Positions 50,101 to 60,855 of a stretch of 64,000 nucleotides of DNA are shown piece after piece. This DNA comes from Lethocerus indicus. Its lineage: Eukaryota > Arthropoda > Insecta > Hemiptera > Belostomatidae. The first letter of the stretch is position 1. Each line of letters opens with the position of its first letter. Made by a program: the position numbers and the translations under genes. Below the pieces are notes generated by a model that did not search any database, had not been told where the DNA came from, and was given only the letters and a program-made list of their open reading frames with translations. The stretch is taken from assembly GCA_019843655.1 (NCBI GenBank), contig JACDQD010000002.1, forward strand, positions 37,466,088-37,530,087, written 5' to 3'.

Positions 50101-53100
50101 AATTTTACTCCGATCCCTGTTGTAGCTAAATTTGTAGAAAAACCCGAAAAGAAATTTTTTTTAAATTTCATATTGAAAAAAAAATGATCACAGTAGGAGA
50201 GAAATAACAATTTTATTTTATTGTTTTGTCGTCCGACAGGTTTTTTGATATTCCGATGCACGTGCTTCCAAAAATTAGGAGTTCGTCCGAAATCTACGGC
50301 TACATGTACGATACATCGCTGAGGGGCGTTCCGATATCTGGGGTAGGAGTCAAATTTTTGAAAATTTTCAAAAATGAATTTTCATCCAATTTCAATATAA
50401 TTTCGATTATCGATTTTCAGTGTCTCGGCGACCAACAGTCGGCCCTCGTCGGCCAGATGTGCTGGAAACGGGGCCAGGCCAAAAACACTTACGGCACCGG
50501 CTGTTTCCTCCTCTACAATACCGGAACCGCTGTGAGCATATTCGGGAATTAATCACTTAGTCAGTCGCGTCACTTACGTTAACCGACAGAATTGTGTAAC
50601 AGGTCGACTTTTTTTCTCTCGTCCCGTTGGTTTCAGTTGGTGATGTCGACCCACGGCCTGCTGACGACGGTCGGCTACAAGATGGGCGTTAACGCTCCCG
50701 TCTACTACGCTCTCGAGGGCAGTATAGCGGTGGCCGGCGCCGCGCTACGCTGGCTCAGGGACAACTTGCAGGTGGTCGCCAACGTCGGCGACACCGGCAG
50801 GATGGCCGACGAGGCGTCGCCCATCGGCGAGGTCGTCTTCGTGCCGGCGTTCTCGGGACTGTACGCCCCCTACTGGCGTAAGGACGCCAGGAGGTGAGAG
50901 CCGGCCCTCGCTTAAGGACCGTTCCGGTTCTTTACCTAGAACCGGAGTTCCACATAATATTATTGATCCCATCGATAAATTATATTTTAAAAAATGTTAT
51001 ACTTTCATTCTCAAAAAGGTTTATTAAATAAGAAACCTTACTACCTTACTACGGTAGTAAGGTCTAGGTACCACTAAGAAGTATTTAAAAATAATAATTT
51101 CAATATATCTATAAATATTAGATTCCATATGTACATATACATTTTTATATATTTTCTTTACACACAACATTGTGACATTACCAATTGTTGCATTTTGTAC
51201 CGGTAAATTGTTTGAAATCGATATTTTATTCCCAGTTAATCCTGTAAATTTATATTTAAAAAAAAAAAAATTACACTTTCATTATCGAAAAGGTTTATTA
51301 AATAAGAAATATTTCTACGGTAGTAAGGTCTAGGTACCACTAAGAAGTATTTAAAAATAATAATTTCGATATATCTATAAATATTAGATTTCATATGTAC
51401 ATATACATTTTTATATTTCGGAGTTCTACAGCATATTTTCTTTTTACACGCAACATTGTGACATTACCAATTGTTGCATTTTGTACCGTAAATTGTTTGA
51501 AATCGATATTTTATTCCCAGTTCATCCTGTAAATTTATATTTAAAAAAAAAATTACACTTTCATTATCGAAAAGGTTTATTAAATAAGAAATATTTCTAC
51601 GGCAGTAAGGTCTAGGTATTAGATTGTAAATTACTTATATGTACCGCTAAGAAGTATTTAAAAATAATAGTTTAAATCTATCTATAAATATTAGATTTCA
51701 TATTTATATATACATTTTTGTATTTTGGAGTTCTACAGTATATTTTCTTTACACTCAACATTGTGACATTACCAATTGTTGCATTTTGTATCAGTAAATT
51801 GTTTGAAATTTTTTTTTTTAATTTAAATTACGTATCGATATTTTCGATCCTGTAAATTTATATTTAAAAAAAAAAATTACACTTTCATTTTCGAAAAGGT
51901 TCATTTTGGAGTTCCGCAGTGTACATTCTATACAGTTTCTTTTTTACTGTCATATTACCGTTGTTGCTTTTTGGTATCCGGATCCGGATGATTTTGATCC
52001 GGGATTTCTTTCTCGCGACTATTTCGTGATATTCGTTAAATTTTCCGATATAGGTCGCGATACAGTAACGTAGAGGCGAGAGAAAAGACGCTTTTCGAAA
52101 TTTTTTTTTTTCAGTCCGGTCCGATGTCGAATTGTTGTAAATTTATATTTTATAAAATATTACTGCAATGAAATTTTTTTTTTTTATTTCTTCCCGCCAG
52201 CGTGATATGCGGTATGTCCGATCACACTTCGAAGGGCCACCTGGTGAAGGCCGCCCTCGAAGCTGTCTGCTTCCAGACGAGGGACATTTTGGAATCGATG
52301 AACAAGGACTGCGGTACGGCGCTGACCAAACTGCTCGTCGACGGCGGCATGACGAACAACAATTTCGTCATGCAACAACAGGCCGACCTCTGCGGAATAC
52401 CAGTCAGTACGTACCCGGCAGAGTTTTATATATATATATATATTATATAAATATGCATCGTCACTATAAAGGTTACTCTCATCGTCGTGTTCAAAATTTT
52501 CATGTTTTATACCATAGATTTGTTTGCGTTTCGGTCAGTTAGCGTATGTCACGCGAAAACGCACTAATTTTCGAATACCCGTTTTGTGGCCTGCGAGTGG
52601 TCAGCGTAGATTTCTCCTCTCGCCGGTTCGATCTTTTGCTAGACCGGTTTCGGCCACTCGCCGTCTTCAGTAGCGCTGTGTTACTCTGGATGGTTTTTTG
52701 GGCACCGTGTCACTGTCACTTGTACTGCAGTGGTTGTCTGCCCTTCGGATTTTCTCGAAAAATTATTTATTTATTTACGAAACGTACGTCTGTACACATT
52801 GTTGTATATGGACAAAATTAATATGCAATTTCGACAAATACTATATTAACATGTTGTATATATATAAGGATTTTCTTTTTCTGTATTTCTATATGGAGTC
52901 TGTTCAAAACGTATCGCGAATTTCGGATTTTCTCGAAAAATTATTTATTTATTTACGAAACGTACGTCTGTACACATTGTTGTATATGGACAAAATTAAT
53001 ATGCAATTTCGACAAATACTATATTAACATGTTGTATATATATATAAGGATTTTCTTTTTCTGTATTTCTATATGGGGTCCGTTCAAAAAGTATCGCATC

Positions 53101-53985
53101 GAATACGGGGGTTTTTTTTCAAAAATTATTTATTTATTTACGAATATCCATTTTGTCCCGTTCGAAGTAATCCCCGCTAGATATTATAGATTTGTGCCGA
53201 AGTTTTTTTTCCCCGATTCTCGAAGCGAATCCAAAAATTCATTTTTTTTGCGATCTCGTGTTTATTAAGCTCCGTCTTCGATGCCGTTTCTATCTCCTCG
53301 ATTGTGGCGTAGCGCGCGCCGTCCTTTCGGCAGCGCCTTTTTAGGTTCGGGAACGAGAGAAAGTCACAGAGGGGACCAGATCCGGTGAATTCGCGGTGTC
53401 GTTATCGGCGCATCGTTTTCGGCCGAAAATTAGCGCGCGATAAGCGATGTACGAACGGGTGCCGGAGCCGATTTTTGGTTTGCTTCGCGCCACTTCTCTG
53501 ACGGTGATTCTCGACGATCTACAAAAAAAACCGTAGATTGAATATACTTCTTTGGAGGAAATCTAAAATTCGCGATACTTTTCGAACAGGCCTCGTATAT
53601 ACCTCGTTATTGCGTTTTTCGTCACCGAAGACGGCCTATCGGCCGAAACCGGTCCGGCGAAACCTGCGAAAGGAGACGGAAACGCGCGATAACTACCCAA
53701 TTTTTTTTTTAATCGTTTTTCGCTGAAGCGGACATTCCGAACAGTGTCCGATAGAGAGAGAGAGAGATACCGTTTGTCGGTTCTCGTACGGCGTACAAAT
53801 GTACAATGTGACCTGTGTTAGTCAGGCCTCTGATGACGGAGACGACGGCGCTGGGAGCTGCGATGGCGGCGGGCAGCGCTCAAGGAATCGACGTCTGGGA
53901 CCTGAAGAACGTACAGCCGGTGCCAAGCGACACTTTCATGCCATCCGTCTCCGACAACGGTCAGTTATCCGTACGAAAACGAGAG

Positions 53986-54017
<32 letters not shown>

Positions 54018-54804
54018 GGATAGATAGAGAGAGATATCGATGTTGTTCAATATTATAACGTACGAACAGTGTTTCGGCAGTGGAATTTTTTCGAACGACA
54101 TAAATAACTATTAGCCCACGATGTGAACATTTCGAATTCTCTCCGAAGTTTTTTTTTTAAATATTACCTAATATTATCGTTTTTAATAATATTATTTCAA
54201 GTGTCTATTGACAAGTTTCGAAATTGAGCTCGACGCACTTGGAGTCTTGGTGCGCGCGTCAAGTAGCTCGGTGGTCTGTAAACTTTATAAAGTGCCAAAT
54301 TCGCCCTTAAATATTTTAATCTGGAAACATTCTAACTAGTAGCGAATAAATAGCCGTATAAGCAATAGCAATATGTAATAAGTACGGATTCAGATTAATC
54401 AGAACGATGTTTTTTAATTAGTATTTTTTAAAAAAGTTTCATTTTAGTCATTTTGTATGAAAATAGAATGAAATTATTCGTGAATACTTTGTAATTGCTA
54501 TTCCTTATCGATTTAATTCGAAGCTAAATTTTACTCCGATCCCTGTTGTAGCTAAATTTGTAGAAAAACCCGAAAAGAAATTTTTTTAAAATTTCATATT
54601 GAAAAAAAAATGATCACAGTAGGAGAGAAATAACAATTTTATTTTATTGTTAAATAAAAGCGACACAGCGACACTTTCATGCCATCCGTCTCCGACAACG
54701 GTCAGTTATCCGTACGAAAACGTAGCGTCAATACGGTTTCACGCGTAATTTGTAGAACGTCACAAAACCGGATGACGTTTGTACTCGTCTAACTTATCTA
54801 AACT

Positions 54805-54859
<55 letters not shown>

Positions 54860-55116
54860 ATTTTTCTCAGTGAAAGAATAGAGTTTTTAAAAACGGTTAT
54901 TTCAATTAAAACACGATTTATTCGATCTACAAAATGATACAGAAATGAAAAGGTTTCTTACAGCACCCGTCCGGTCTCAAGCTCTAAATCAGACTCTGGC
55001 TGCCGGCTCCTGCCCGCCTTACAATATAACGCTCTTCTTAACAAAGGGCTTTGTCAAATCTCTATGTTGATGTTTATGACTCATAATACCACTCGGGTTT
55101 CCGACCGCCCTTCTGA

Positions 55117-55166
<50 letters not shown>

Positions 55167-55478
55167 ACGCCGTCGCCTTTTTCAGAGCGAGACCTGCGCT
55201 ACGCCAGATGGAAGATGGCGATAGACAGGAGCCTCGGATGGGACATCCAGACGGAGGATCCGAATCCAGGTACCGACCGCTTTCCCCCCCCCGCTTCTTC
55301 CCCCCCTGGGATTGTCCAACGTCGTCGGGTGAAAACACCTCGGTCGGGAATTTTTCCGGTTCGGAACCCCGTATTATCGGAAGAGGGATACGAACGAGTT
55401 TTATTTTCTTTAAAATACGATCAGCGATAAAACGCTGTACAAAACGGTGATTCCGCACGCTCCGGCCTTATTGGCCTT

Positions 55479-55528
<50 letters not shown>

Positions 55529-56621
55529 ACTAAATATAATGAAGCACAAGGAAAGCAAACATCTGATCAAACTAGATACACACGACTCTCAACTTGACTG
55601 CGGCTCCTGCCCGCTTACAATATAAAACAAAGGGCTTTGTCAAATCTCTATGTTGATGTTATGACTCATAAGGGTTTTAAGCTTCATATAAATATTTATA
55701 TAATTATTGCGTACATAATGGAAATATTGTGCACGAATTTAAATAAATGGGAATAAAATTTTTGACATATTGTGTACCGAAATTCGACATTCTTGATATA
55801 AGATGTACATCTTCGGGAAATATTTACAATGCGAGAGGAGTTCGATTCTCGGAGAGAGAAATTTGCCTGGAAAAGTGGGATTTAATAATATAAGTGAAAG
55901 ACTAGTGTTTTGCGTTATTGTTTTTTAACAATATTATATATCTTGTCGAAGGTACAATTCAAATATTGAATAAATTAATTTAATATCACTTTTTGTGGTC
56001 TGCAGGGGTTGGAATATACTGTAGGTTCGTGATGTGTTTCTGTCTCCTCTCTCGCTGAGGTTTGGTCTTTTGCTAGACCGGTTTTTCAGCCGCTCATCGT
56101 CTTCAGTAGCGCTGTGTTAGCAGTCACTGTTAGCACTTTGGAGGATGTTTTTTGGGGGGCATCCTCACTGCCACCACTGTCACTTTCACATATATTGTAC
56201 CGTGGCCGCTCGCCATCTTCAGTAGCGCTGTGTAGTTGTAGTCACTTTCACAAGGTACTGTGTGACTTTCACACAAGTACACGTGAAAGTGACAGTGCTG
56301 CAGTGAGGATGCCCCCCAAAAAACATCCAAAGTGACTCTAACACAGCGCTACTGAAGATGGCGAGCGGCCGAAACCGAGGTCTGGCAAAAGACCAAACAG
56401 CGAACCTACAGTATTCCAACCCCTCGCAGACCACACAAGACAGGTATATCGAAATAAAATGAATTCCAAAGTCGAAATGTCGAATTACTTTCGTAATTAT
56501 TGAATTTTCCTCTTTTGTTGCAGAACGCGGTATCCAAGAATCGATCTACAGGTCGCTGCCCGGAGTTCTTTTTCTGTTTTCGAGCTTCCTCGTCTTTTTC
56601 TTTTCGAAGAGAAACAATTGA
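44139..56621 (+). CDS. GK: Glycerol kinase (FGGY family), C-terminally membrane-anchored, 11 exons
   Basis: Phosphorylates glycerol to glycerol-3-phosphate with ATP. Exons 44139-44210, 47318-47576, 48328-48545, 49450-49559, 50240-50342, 50421-50531, 50637-50893, 52201-52406, 53822-53959, 55186-55269 and 56524-56621 are all in phase and give 551 residues, the usual animal length. Motifs in order: GAIDEGTSS (ATP phosphate loop), [17 protein letters not shown], the FGGY signature [27 protein letters not shown] with [66 protein letters not shown]. The last exon ends in a hydrophobic stretch (about 531-546, [14 protein letters not shown]) followed by SKRNN, like isoforms anchored in the mitochondrial outer membrane. 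Start chosen because [10 protein letters not shown] opens directly into the first kinase motif in frame. Exon 9 is followed by a 56-bp repeat of its own end at 54667-54722. Confidence 0.96.
44243..44720. repeat. Tandem repeat, about 160-bp unit, 3 copies
   Basis: Units contain GCGAAATCGTTTATGCGATA, GACGCTATATATTCTGAAAA, CATTTCCGTATCGAGCAAAT and TGCTCGATATTGTTGTTTT. In glycerol kinase intron 1, directly after exon 1. Confidence 0.9.
45075..45302 (+). CDS. Hypothetical ORF in glycerol kinase intron 1
   Basis: Open plus-strand frame with coiled-coil-like start ([19 protein letters not shown]) followed by [17 protein letters not shown] and TGA at 45300. Not in phase with glycerol kinase exons and AT-rich in codon use. 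Not recognised; may belong with the minus-strand ORFs at 45.2-45.8 kb to one insertion of foreign or retroposed sequence. Confidence 0.2.
   Translation, partial: FHPPWSLKKTLEIEEKLVEVGKKYAENMHETDFKICFKIKLIHIISKFTGSKLSDFKNIFADTINVISLEGFVNC
45551..45790 (-). CDS. Hypothetical ORF in glycerol kinase intron 1
   Basis: The minus strand is open with an amphipathic, helix-like sequence ([18 protein letters not shown], then [20 protein letters not shown]) ending at a TAA at 45551. The frame continues a little upstream of its first Met at 45757. Composition is AT-rich, unlike the GC3-rich exons of the neighbours. No family recognised. It could be a nested gene exon, a retrocopy, or chance; no partner exons were established. 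Confidence 0.25.
46180..46410. mobile_element. Mariner-type MITE, AAAAGTAATCGACA family, full length
   Basis: Ends GGGGTACCCAAAAGTAATCG and TGTCGATTACTTTTGGGGG, flanked by TTA/CCTAATAA. In glycerol kinase intron 1. Confidence 0.85.
46570..47003. mobile_element. Mariner-type MITE joined to a foldback MITE
   Basis: MITE about 46570-46792 followed at once by a foldback element about 46793-47003. The same junction (CACCTAATATATTGATATTG, then TAGATTTCTTGTATTTCTG) is at 36.71 kb, so the pair was copied as one unit. Confidence 0.85.
47612..48110. mobile_element. Foldback MITE, rearranged long form
   Basis: Starts about 35 bp after the exon 2 donor of glycerol kinase. Contains three inner CTACTGAAGATGGCGAGCGG blocks and the inverted TCGCCATCTTCAGTAGCGC. 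Confidence 0.82.
48612..48841. mobile_element. Small mariner-like MITE with GACCGGAAAGTAATGTCG ends
   Basis: About 230 bp with near-perfect inverted ends (GACCGGAAAGTAATGTCG left; CGACATTACTTTCCGGTC right). No intact ORF. In glycerol kinase intron 3. Confidence 0.75.
49595..50225. repeat. 630-bp duplicated segment, copy 1
   Basis: From the end of a GA run (GATATCCGATGTTGTTCG) to TTTTATTTTATTGTT. Almost identical to 54031-54653. Ends 14 bp before glycerol kinase exon 5. No ORF, no inverted ends seen; family unknown. Confidence 0.9.
50965..51960. repeat. Tandem repeat, about 280-bp unit, 3 to 4 copies
   Basis: Units share AAAAGGTTTATTAAATAAGA, GTAAGGTCTAGGTACCACTA, GTGACATTACCAATTGTTGC and TTTATTCCCAG. 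In glycerol kinase intron 7. Confidence 0.9.
52571..52745. mobile_element. Foldback MITE, one arm only
   Basis: CCCGTTTTGTGGCCTGCGAG, then GCCGTCTTCAGTAGCGCTGT and TCACTGTCACTTGTACTG; the second arm is absent. In glycerol kinase intron 8. Confidence 0.75.
52745..53074. repeat. Two tandem copies, about 180 bp, ending in mariner-like termini
   Basis: TTCTCGAAAAATTATTTATT, TGTACACATTGTTGTATATG and TTAACATGTTGTATATATAT are repeated. Each copy ends in TCTGTTCAAAACGTATCGCG or its relative, the terminus of the adjacent mariner element. Confidence 0.8.
53075..53595 (-). mobile_element. Mariner-like element, internally deleted, with transposase remnant
   Basis: Inverted ends GTCCGTTCAAAAAGTATCGC (left) and CGCGATACTTTTCGAACAGG (right) next to TA. 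The minus strand retains the transposase C-terminus: RTSLIAR, then pieces of [30 protein letters not shown] and a final aromatic stretch, i.e. the DD34D mariner end. About 520 bp, N-terminal part missing, frameshifted; in glycerol kinase intron 8. Confidence 0.85.
53926..54722. repeat. 56-bp direct repeat of glycerol kinase exon 9 end and its donor, 741 bp apart
   Basis: 53926-53981 and 54667-54722 are identical, covering the last 34 coding bases of exon 9, the donor GTCAGT and 16 more intron bases. Between them lie a (GATA)n run (53988-54027) and copy 2 of the 630-bp segment. Confidence 0.95.
54031..54653. repeat. 630-bp duplicated segment, copy 2
   Basis: Near-identical to 49595-50225 apart from small indels (the AATCGAGGTCGCGCG piece of copy 1 is missing). 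In glycerol kinase intron 9. Confidence 0.9.
54811..55164. repeat. (TA)n tracts with a repeated flank
   Basis: Runs at 54811-54857 and 55121-55164 (a third at 55483-55524). The text CAAAGGGCTTTGTCAAATCT CTATG (in two parts) occurs at about 55040-55066 and again at about 55628-55652. Confidence 0.8.
55988..56446. mobile_element. Foldback MITE, long rearranged form
   Basis: Arms GTTTCTGTCTCCTCTCTCGC and the matching CAGCGAACCTACAG end; inner palindromes around CATCCTCACTGCC and GCAGTGAGGATGCC. Right end CGCAGACCACACAAGACAGG. Ends about 75 bp before the last glycerol kinase exon, next to a 50-bp MITE remnant (56449-56498). Confidence 0.82.
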
Positions 56622-58640
56622 CGTCGCGAATGAAAAACAACGGAGTTAAAGATTTTCGTTTCACTTTAAAGAGTTAAGTGAAATTCTCCATCCGTTTCTA
56701 TTTACGCTTTCGGTCTCCGCGTTATTTATTTCTCTTACTTAGCTCGCTGACAAAGTATTTTTTTTTTCTCAGTTTTATCGTAATTTTATTATTATAAATT
56801 GAAACGCGTCGTATCCGGTCTCCGGACTTACAACAACAACAACAACATCTTTTTACGTGTAATTTGTTTTTTTTGTTTTCGATCCGTTCGGAATGTCGGA
56901 TTCATCGGAATCGCCGGTTCGGAATATTACAGCAGCAATTACAGTCGCCTACCGTCTTCGGTGTAATTCGATGTACAATTCGGTAATTTTCTCAGTTAAT
57001 TTTGTTCAGGATTATTTCAGGCAGTTATCGTATTTATATTCTTATTCCAATTTACGTTTCCGCGATTAAAATTTATTGATAATAAAATTATTTTGAATTC
57101 GGTAATCTCTCACTGCACAGTGCTCACTCGAACTGAGATATCTCAGTGAGGATATTTCGACGTGGAAAAATTAACTACTGAAGACGGCGAGCGGCCGAAA
57201 CTGGTCTAGCTAAATTTTTTTTCGTTTTTTTGTTTTTCCATCTACGATTTGTCAATATTGCATTTACGCGTTTTGAATTTTCAGTGTACTTAAAACGAAC
57301 GTCTGTAGGGGCAAGAAACGCCCCGTAGGATTCGTCGTCCTAAAAATATTTAGTAAACAAATTTGTAGTTTTCGTTTCTCGTTTACAGACGCCAATGTGT
57401 TTTTTTTTACCGACACTATTTTTTTTTTTTCTTTTTTCAGTTGGTTTGTGTATTTTAGTTGTCTTCTATTGTATAGAAATAAATAAATCGGCCTGAGTTA
57501 GTACAACTGAATTACGAGTTTGTTTTTTTACCCGTTTATCCCTTTCGAATATAGTATTTCGGCTGTTACGAATATATAGGAAATACATAAGTGTATGTAT
57601 TACGCATCGTGAAACATTGACGGATGATATTTTTTTATTCGCAAATTCGAATATATTCCGATATCGGGATTAGAGAGGAAGGGGAAAAATATGCGATCGC
57701 AATGAAAACACAACGCCGTTTTTATATAATAATAATAATTATAATAGTAAATTTATAATAACTGTTAAATATGTATTCGAAAGCATAAATTACGTCATAA
57801 ATTAAAATTTTTATCCTAATATTTACAAAAAAATAATGTTCTTTCTGTCTTATCGCTAAATATTACTCCTCTGAGGAGATTTATTTTTGTATAAAAAAAT
57901 AATACGCGAAATATTTTTAAAAATATTTTTAGTTAATCTATCGAACGTAATACATTATAGTGTTTATATATATATATATATGTATGAATGTCTAAAATAT
58001 ACAAAAAAAAAAAAAATTTGTTTTAATCTCGACTGGAAAGTCGAACGCTCTCTCTCTCTCGTCGAACGCGCTTTATCGTCTAATAAATACGATTAATTCT
58101 AGAAATAAAAACAAAGAAAAAAAAATAATATATAGAGAATAATAAATAGGTTGACTTTTCAGCTCGATTTGTACTTGGAATTGTAGAACGACAATGGGAA
58201 AGTGTGTGCCGGGATACAAAAAAACATTGCGGAAAATGACAAAAATAAGTATATAAACGGGGGATATCTGTGTCCGGCTTATTGACAATTGTTTAAATAT
58301 TTAGTATGGATTTGTTTAAAAATTATCGTTGTCGCCAATTGTGCAAAATGTTGGTTTTAGGTCGCGCGGCGGCCGACAGATGGCGGCACACGACGCCCGT
58401 TGTTGGGCGATACAGAAGGCGTTGGGCCCGAAAAGAAAAATAATATATTATATAAAATGAATTATAATTCAGGTTTTCTACGTCGAACGCTGTTTTGGGG
58501 GTCTGTCGTTGTTCTTCCTCCATTTCGGCGTTTACACCACTGCCGCCGGCACTATAGCTCAAGGAGCGCACACAGAGAGAGCTCTCGATGACCTCCTCCT
58601 CCTCCTCCACCATGGATGACATCCTCCAGGAGGTGAGATT
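56622..58640. other. Spacer between convergent glycerol kinase and laminin-like genes
   Basis: Holds both 3' UTRs. AATAAA at 57081-57086 and 57478-57487 are candidate glycerol kinase polyadenylation signals. A 40-bp foldback MITE remnant lies at about 57172-57212. Nothing else gene-like seen. Confidence 0.5.
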
Positions 58641-59277
58641 CTACGAAGGTACGGGACACGAACTCAAGAGTATGCTGTGCAGCGAGGCCATCTCGGTCCA
58701 ATCCCTGCGCTCTCCGTTTATTATCACGTTCCTTATGCAGCCCCTGAAGTTCTCCCTCGACTGGAGGGTGCCGCTCGGTGCGTTGTCTGTGGAGGAGGGG
58801 GAAAAAATTAGTGAAATTTGTTGGAGGGCGGAAATAGAGAGAGAGAGAAGGGGTGGTCTGAAATAGTGTCGAAAAACGTACCCGGGAGTCCTCCTATGTA
58901 GAGGGGGCTGTTGGTCGTCGCCTGGGTTAGGTGTCCGTTGTCCGACAGCCAGTAGTGCCTCTCGACCGAATCGACCCTCAGGGTTAGCCTGTCGCCGTGG
59001 TATGTCGCCCTCAGCTTGTGCCACCTGTTGTCGCAGAGGGTCTGATAGTGGTGGCCGTTGTGGGACGACGACTCCTGGTGATCGGGTACGGCCAGTGAGA
59101 ACGGCCGCCTATCGCCCATATCGCCGGCCACCAGGACCGATCTTCCGCCAGAGCCCAACTCGAGGCTGAGCGCCGGATAGCCCTGTTTTTCGGCCACCGA
59201 GACCAACACACCGGCAGTCTCCGAACTCTTGAACTCCAATTCCATCTCCTTCAGCTCGCCCACGTTGAAACGGGTCT
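58641..59277 (-). CDS. Laminin G domain, C-terminal exons of a laminin-alpha-like gene (partial)
   Basis: Two minus-strand exons, 58882-59277 and 58641-58786, join in phase 1 and end at a TAG (58641-58643). They encode one laminin G-like domain: MELEFKSSETAGVLVSV, ALSLELGSGG, LCDNRWHKLRATYHGDRLTL, NSPLYIGGLP, then ENFRGCIRNVIINGERRDW and a terminal SSCPVPS. The Cys pair in FRGCIRN and SSCPV is the disulfide expected in the last LG domain. By family, laminin alpha LG domains are secreted basement-membrane modules binding dystroglycan, integrins and heparan sulfate. The rest of the gene lies upstream on this strand, presumably beyond the window or across a long intron containing the plus-strand gene at 60.9-62.8 kb. 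Agrin or perlecan LG domains are the alternative, but the tail fits laminin alpha best. Confidence 0.8.
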
Positions 59278-59399
59278 CTGCGCAGAGGACGAACAGTATT
59301 ATTATTATTATTATTCCGGGTATAGAGGACAAATGTTCCCAAGAAGTGGAAATTATCAAGTACATCGCGCCCCAACCCTCAACTTAAAGTCCAGGTAAC

Positions 59400-60380
59400 T
59401 AAGACCTAAGAGGAGGAGTTCCTCCTCAAGAGGGGAATCGAAGAAAATTTGCCGGAAAAGTGGCGGCGGAGAGTTGTCGTCGATAATATCGGTGAATATA
59501 TAGTAGATTAATAATTAAAGTTTTGTTTTTTAGCGAAATAAAATGAATTCCAAAGTCAAAATGTCGATTACTTTTTGGTACCCCTAATATAATGGCTTAA
59601 CCCCTTCATTAGGTTAGGTTACGTTATGTTAGGTTAGATTGGGTTAGGTTATGTTAGGTTAGGTTAGCTTAGGTTAGGTTACGTTAGGTTAGGTTAGATT
59701 GGGTTAGGTTATGTTAGGTTAGGTTAGCTTAGGTGAGGTTAGGTTAGCTTAGGTTAAGTAAAGTTAGGTTAGGTTAGGTTGCCTAACATGAGTCGATAAT
59801 ATCGGTGAATATATAGTAGATTAATAATTAAAGTTTCTTTTTTAGCGAAATAAAATGAATTCCAAAGTCAAAATGTCGATTACTTTTGGTACCCCTAATA
59901 TAATGGCTTAGCCCCTTCATTAGGTTAGGTTAGGTTAGGTTACGTTAGGTTAGGTTAGGTTAGGTTAGGTTAGGTTAGGTTAGGTTAGGTTAGGTTGCCT
60001 AACATGAGTCGATAATGTCGGTGAATATATAGTAGATTAATAATTAAAGTTTCTTTTTTAGCGAAATAAAATGAATTCGAAAGTAAAAATGTCGATTACT
60101 TTTGTGTACCCCTAATATAATGGCTTAGCCCCTTCATTATGTTAGGTTAGATTAGGTTAAGTTAGGTTAGGTTAGGTTAGGTTAGGTTGCCTAACATGAG
60201 CTCGAGACATGAGTCGATAATGTCGGTGAATATATAGTAGATTAATAATTAAAATTTTGTTTTTTGGCAAAATAAAATGAATTCCAAAGTCAAAATGTCG
60301 ATTACTTTTCGGTACCCCTAATATAACCCCGTCATTAGGTTAGGTTAGGTTATGTTATGTTAGGTTAGCTTAGGTATAAG
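59400..60380. repeat. Composite repeat: degenerate (TTAGG)n blocks alternating with MITE ends
   Basis: TTAGG blocks with variants (TTACG, TTATG, TTAGC) at about 59614-59787, 59921-60003, 60141-60203 and 60335-60378. Each follows a truncated inverted copy of the AAAAGTAATCGACA MITE (59400-59592 is longest; others start TGAGTCGATAAT) and ends TTGCCTAACATGAG. TTAGG is the ancestral arthropod telomere unit. Confidence 0.88.
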
Positions 60381-60536
60381 ATGCATTCGGCTTCTCTCCA
60401 ATGTCCCTCTTTCTGAATCACAATAATGGCCTTTATTCGGTCATCGTCGAACTCCTCAACAGGACGTCAACAGGAGCCGATCCTCGTCTTTTAACGGAAA
60501 AAGTCCGTAATATCGATATATCCGATGTATCGATAA

Positions 60537-60703
60537 TATGAGATCGATTGTATGAGATCGATTGTATGAGATCGATTGTATGAGATCGATTGTATGAGAT
60601 CGATTGTATGAGATCGATTGTATGAGATCGATTGTATGAGATCGATTGTATGAGATCGATTGTATGAGATCGATTGTATGAGATCGATTGTATGAGATCG
60701 ATT
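60537..60703. repeat. 14-bp minisatellite ATGAGATCGATTGT, about 12 copies
   Basis: Perfect or nearly perfect units with an ATCGAT core, about 150 bp upstream of the first exon of the unrecognised plus-strand gene. Confidence 0.95.
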
Positions 60704-60855
60704 TTTCCAAAAGCGATTTCCAGGGCGACAGAGAGTTTTGGTTGTTTTTTTTTTCGGCGTCAATTTTCTCCCTTCTCTCCAGGAACCGAAAAAAAAGAAA
60801 TACCCGGAAGCTGTCGGCAGAAATTCTTCTTTTTCTTCGAAAATCGTCGCCCGAT

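Noticed and set aside
58588..58866. Plus-strand ORF with many Ser and Glu
   Set aside because: Antisense of the laminin G exon, which has conserved motifs and proper splice sites.
59614..60378. A true chromosome end
   Set aside because: The TTAGG blocks are degenerate, short and followed by normal gene exons, so they are interstitial.
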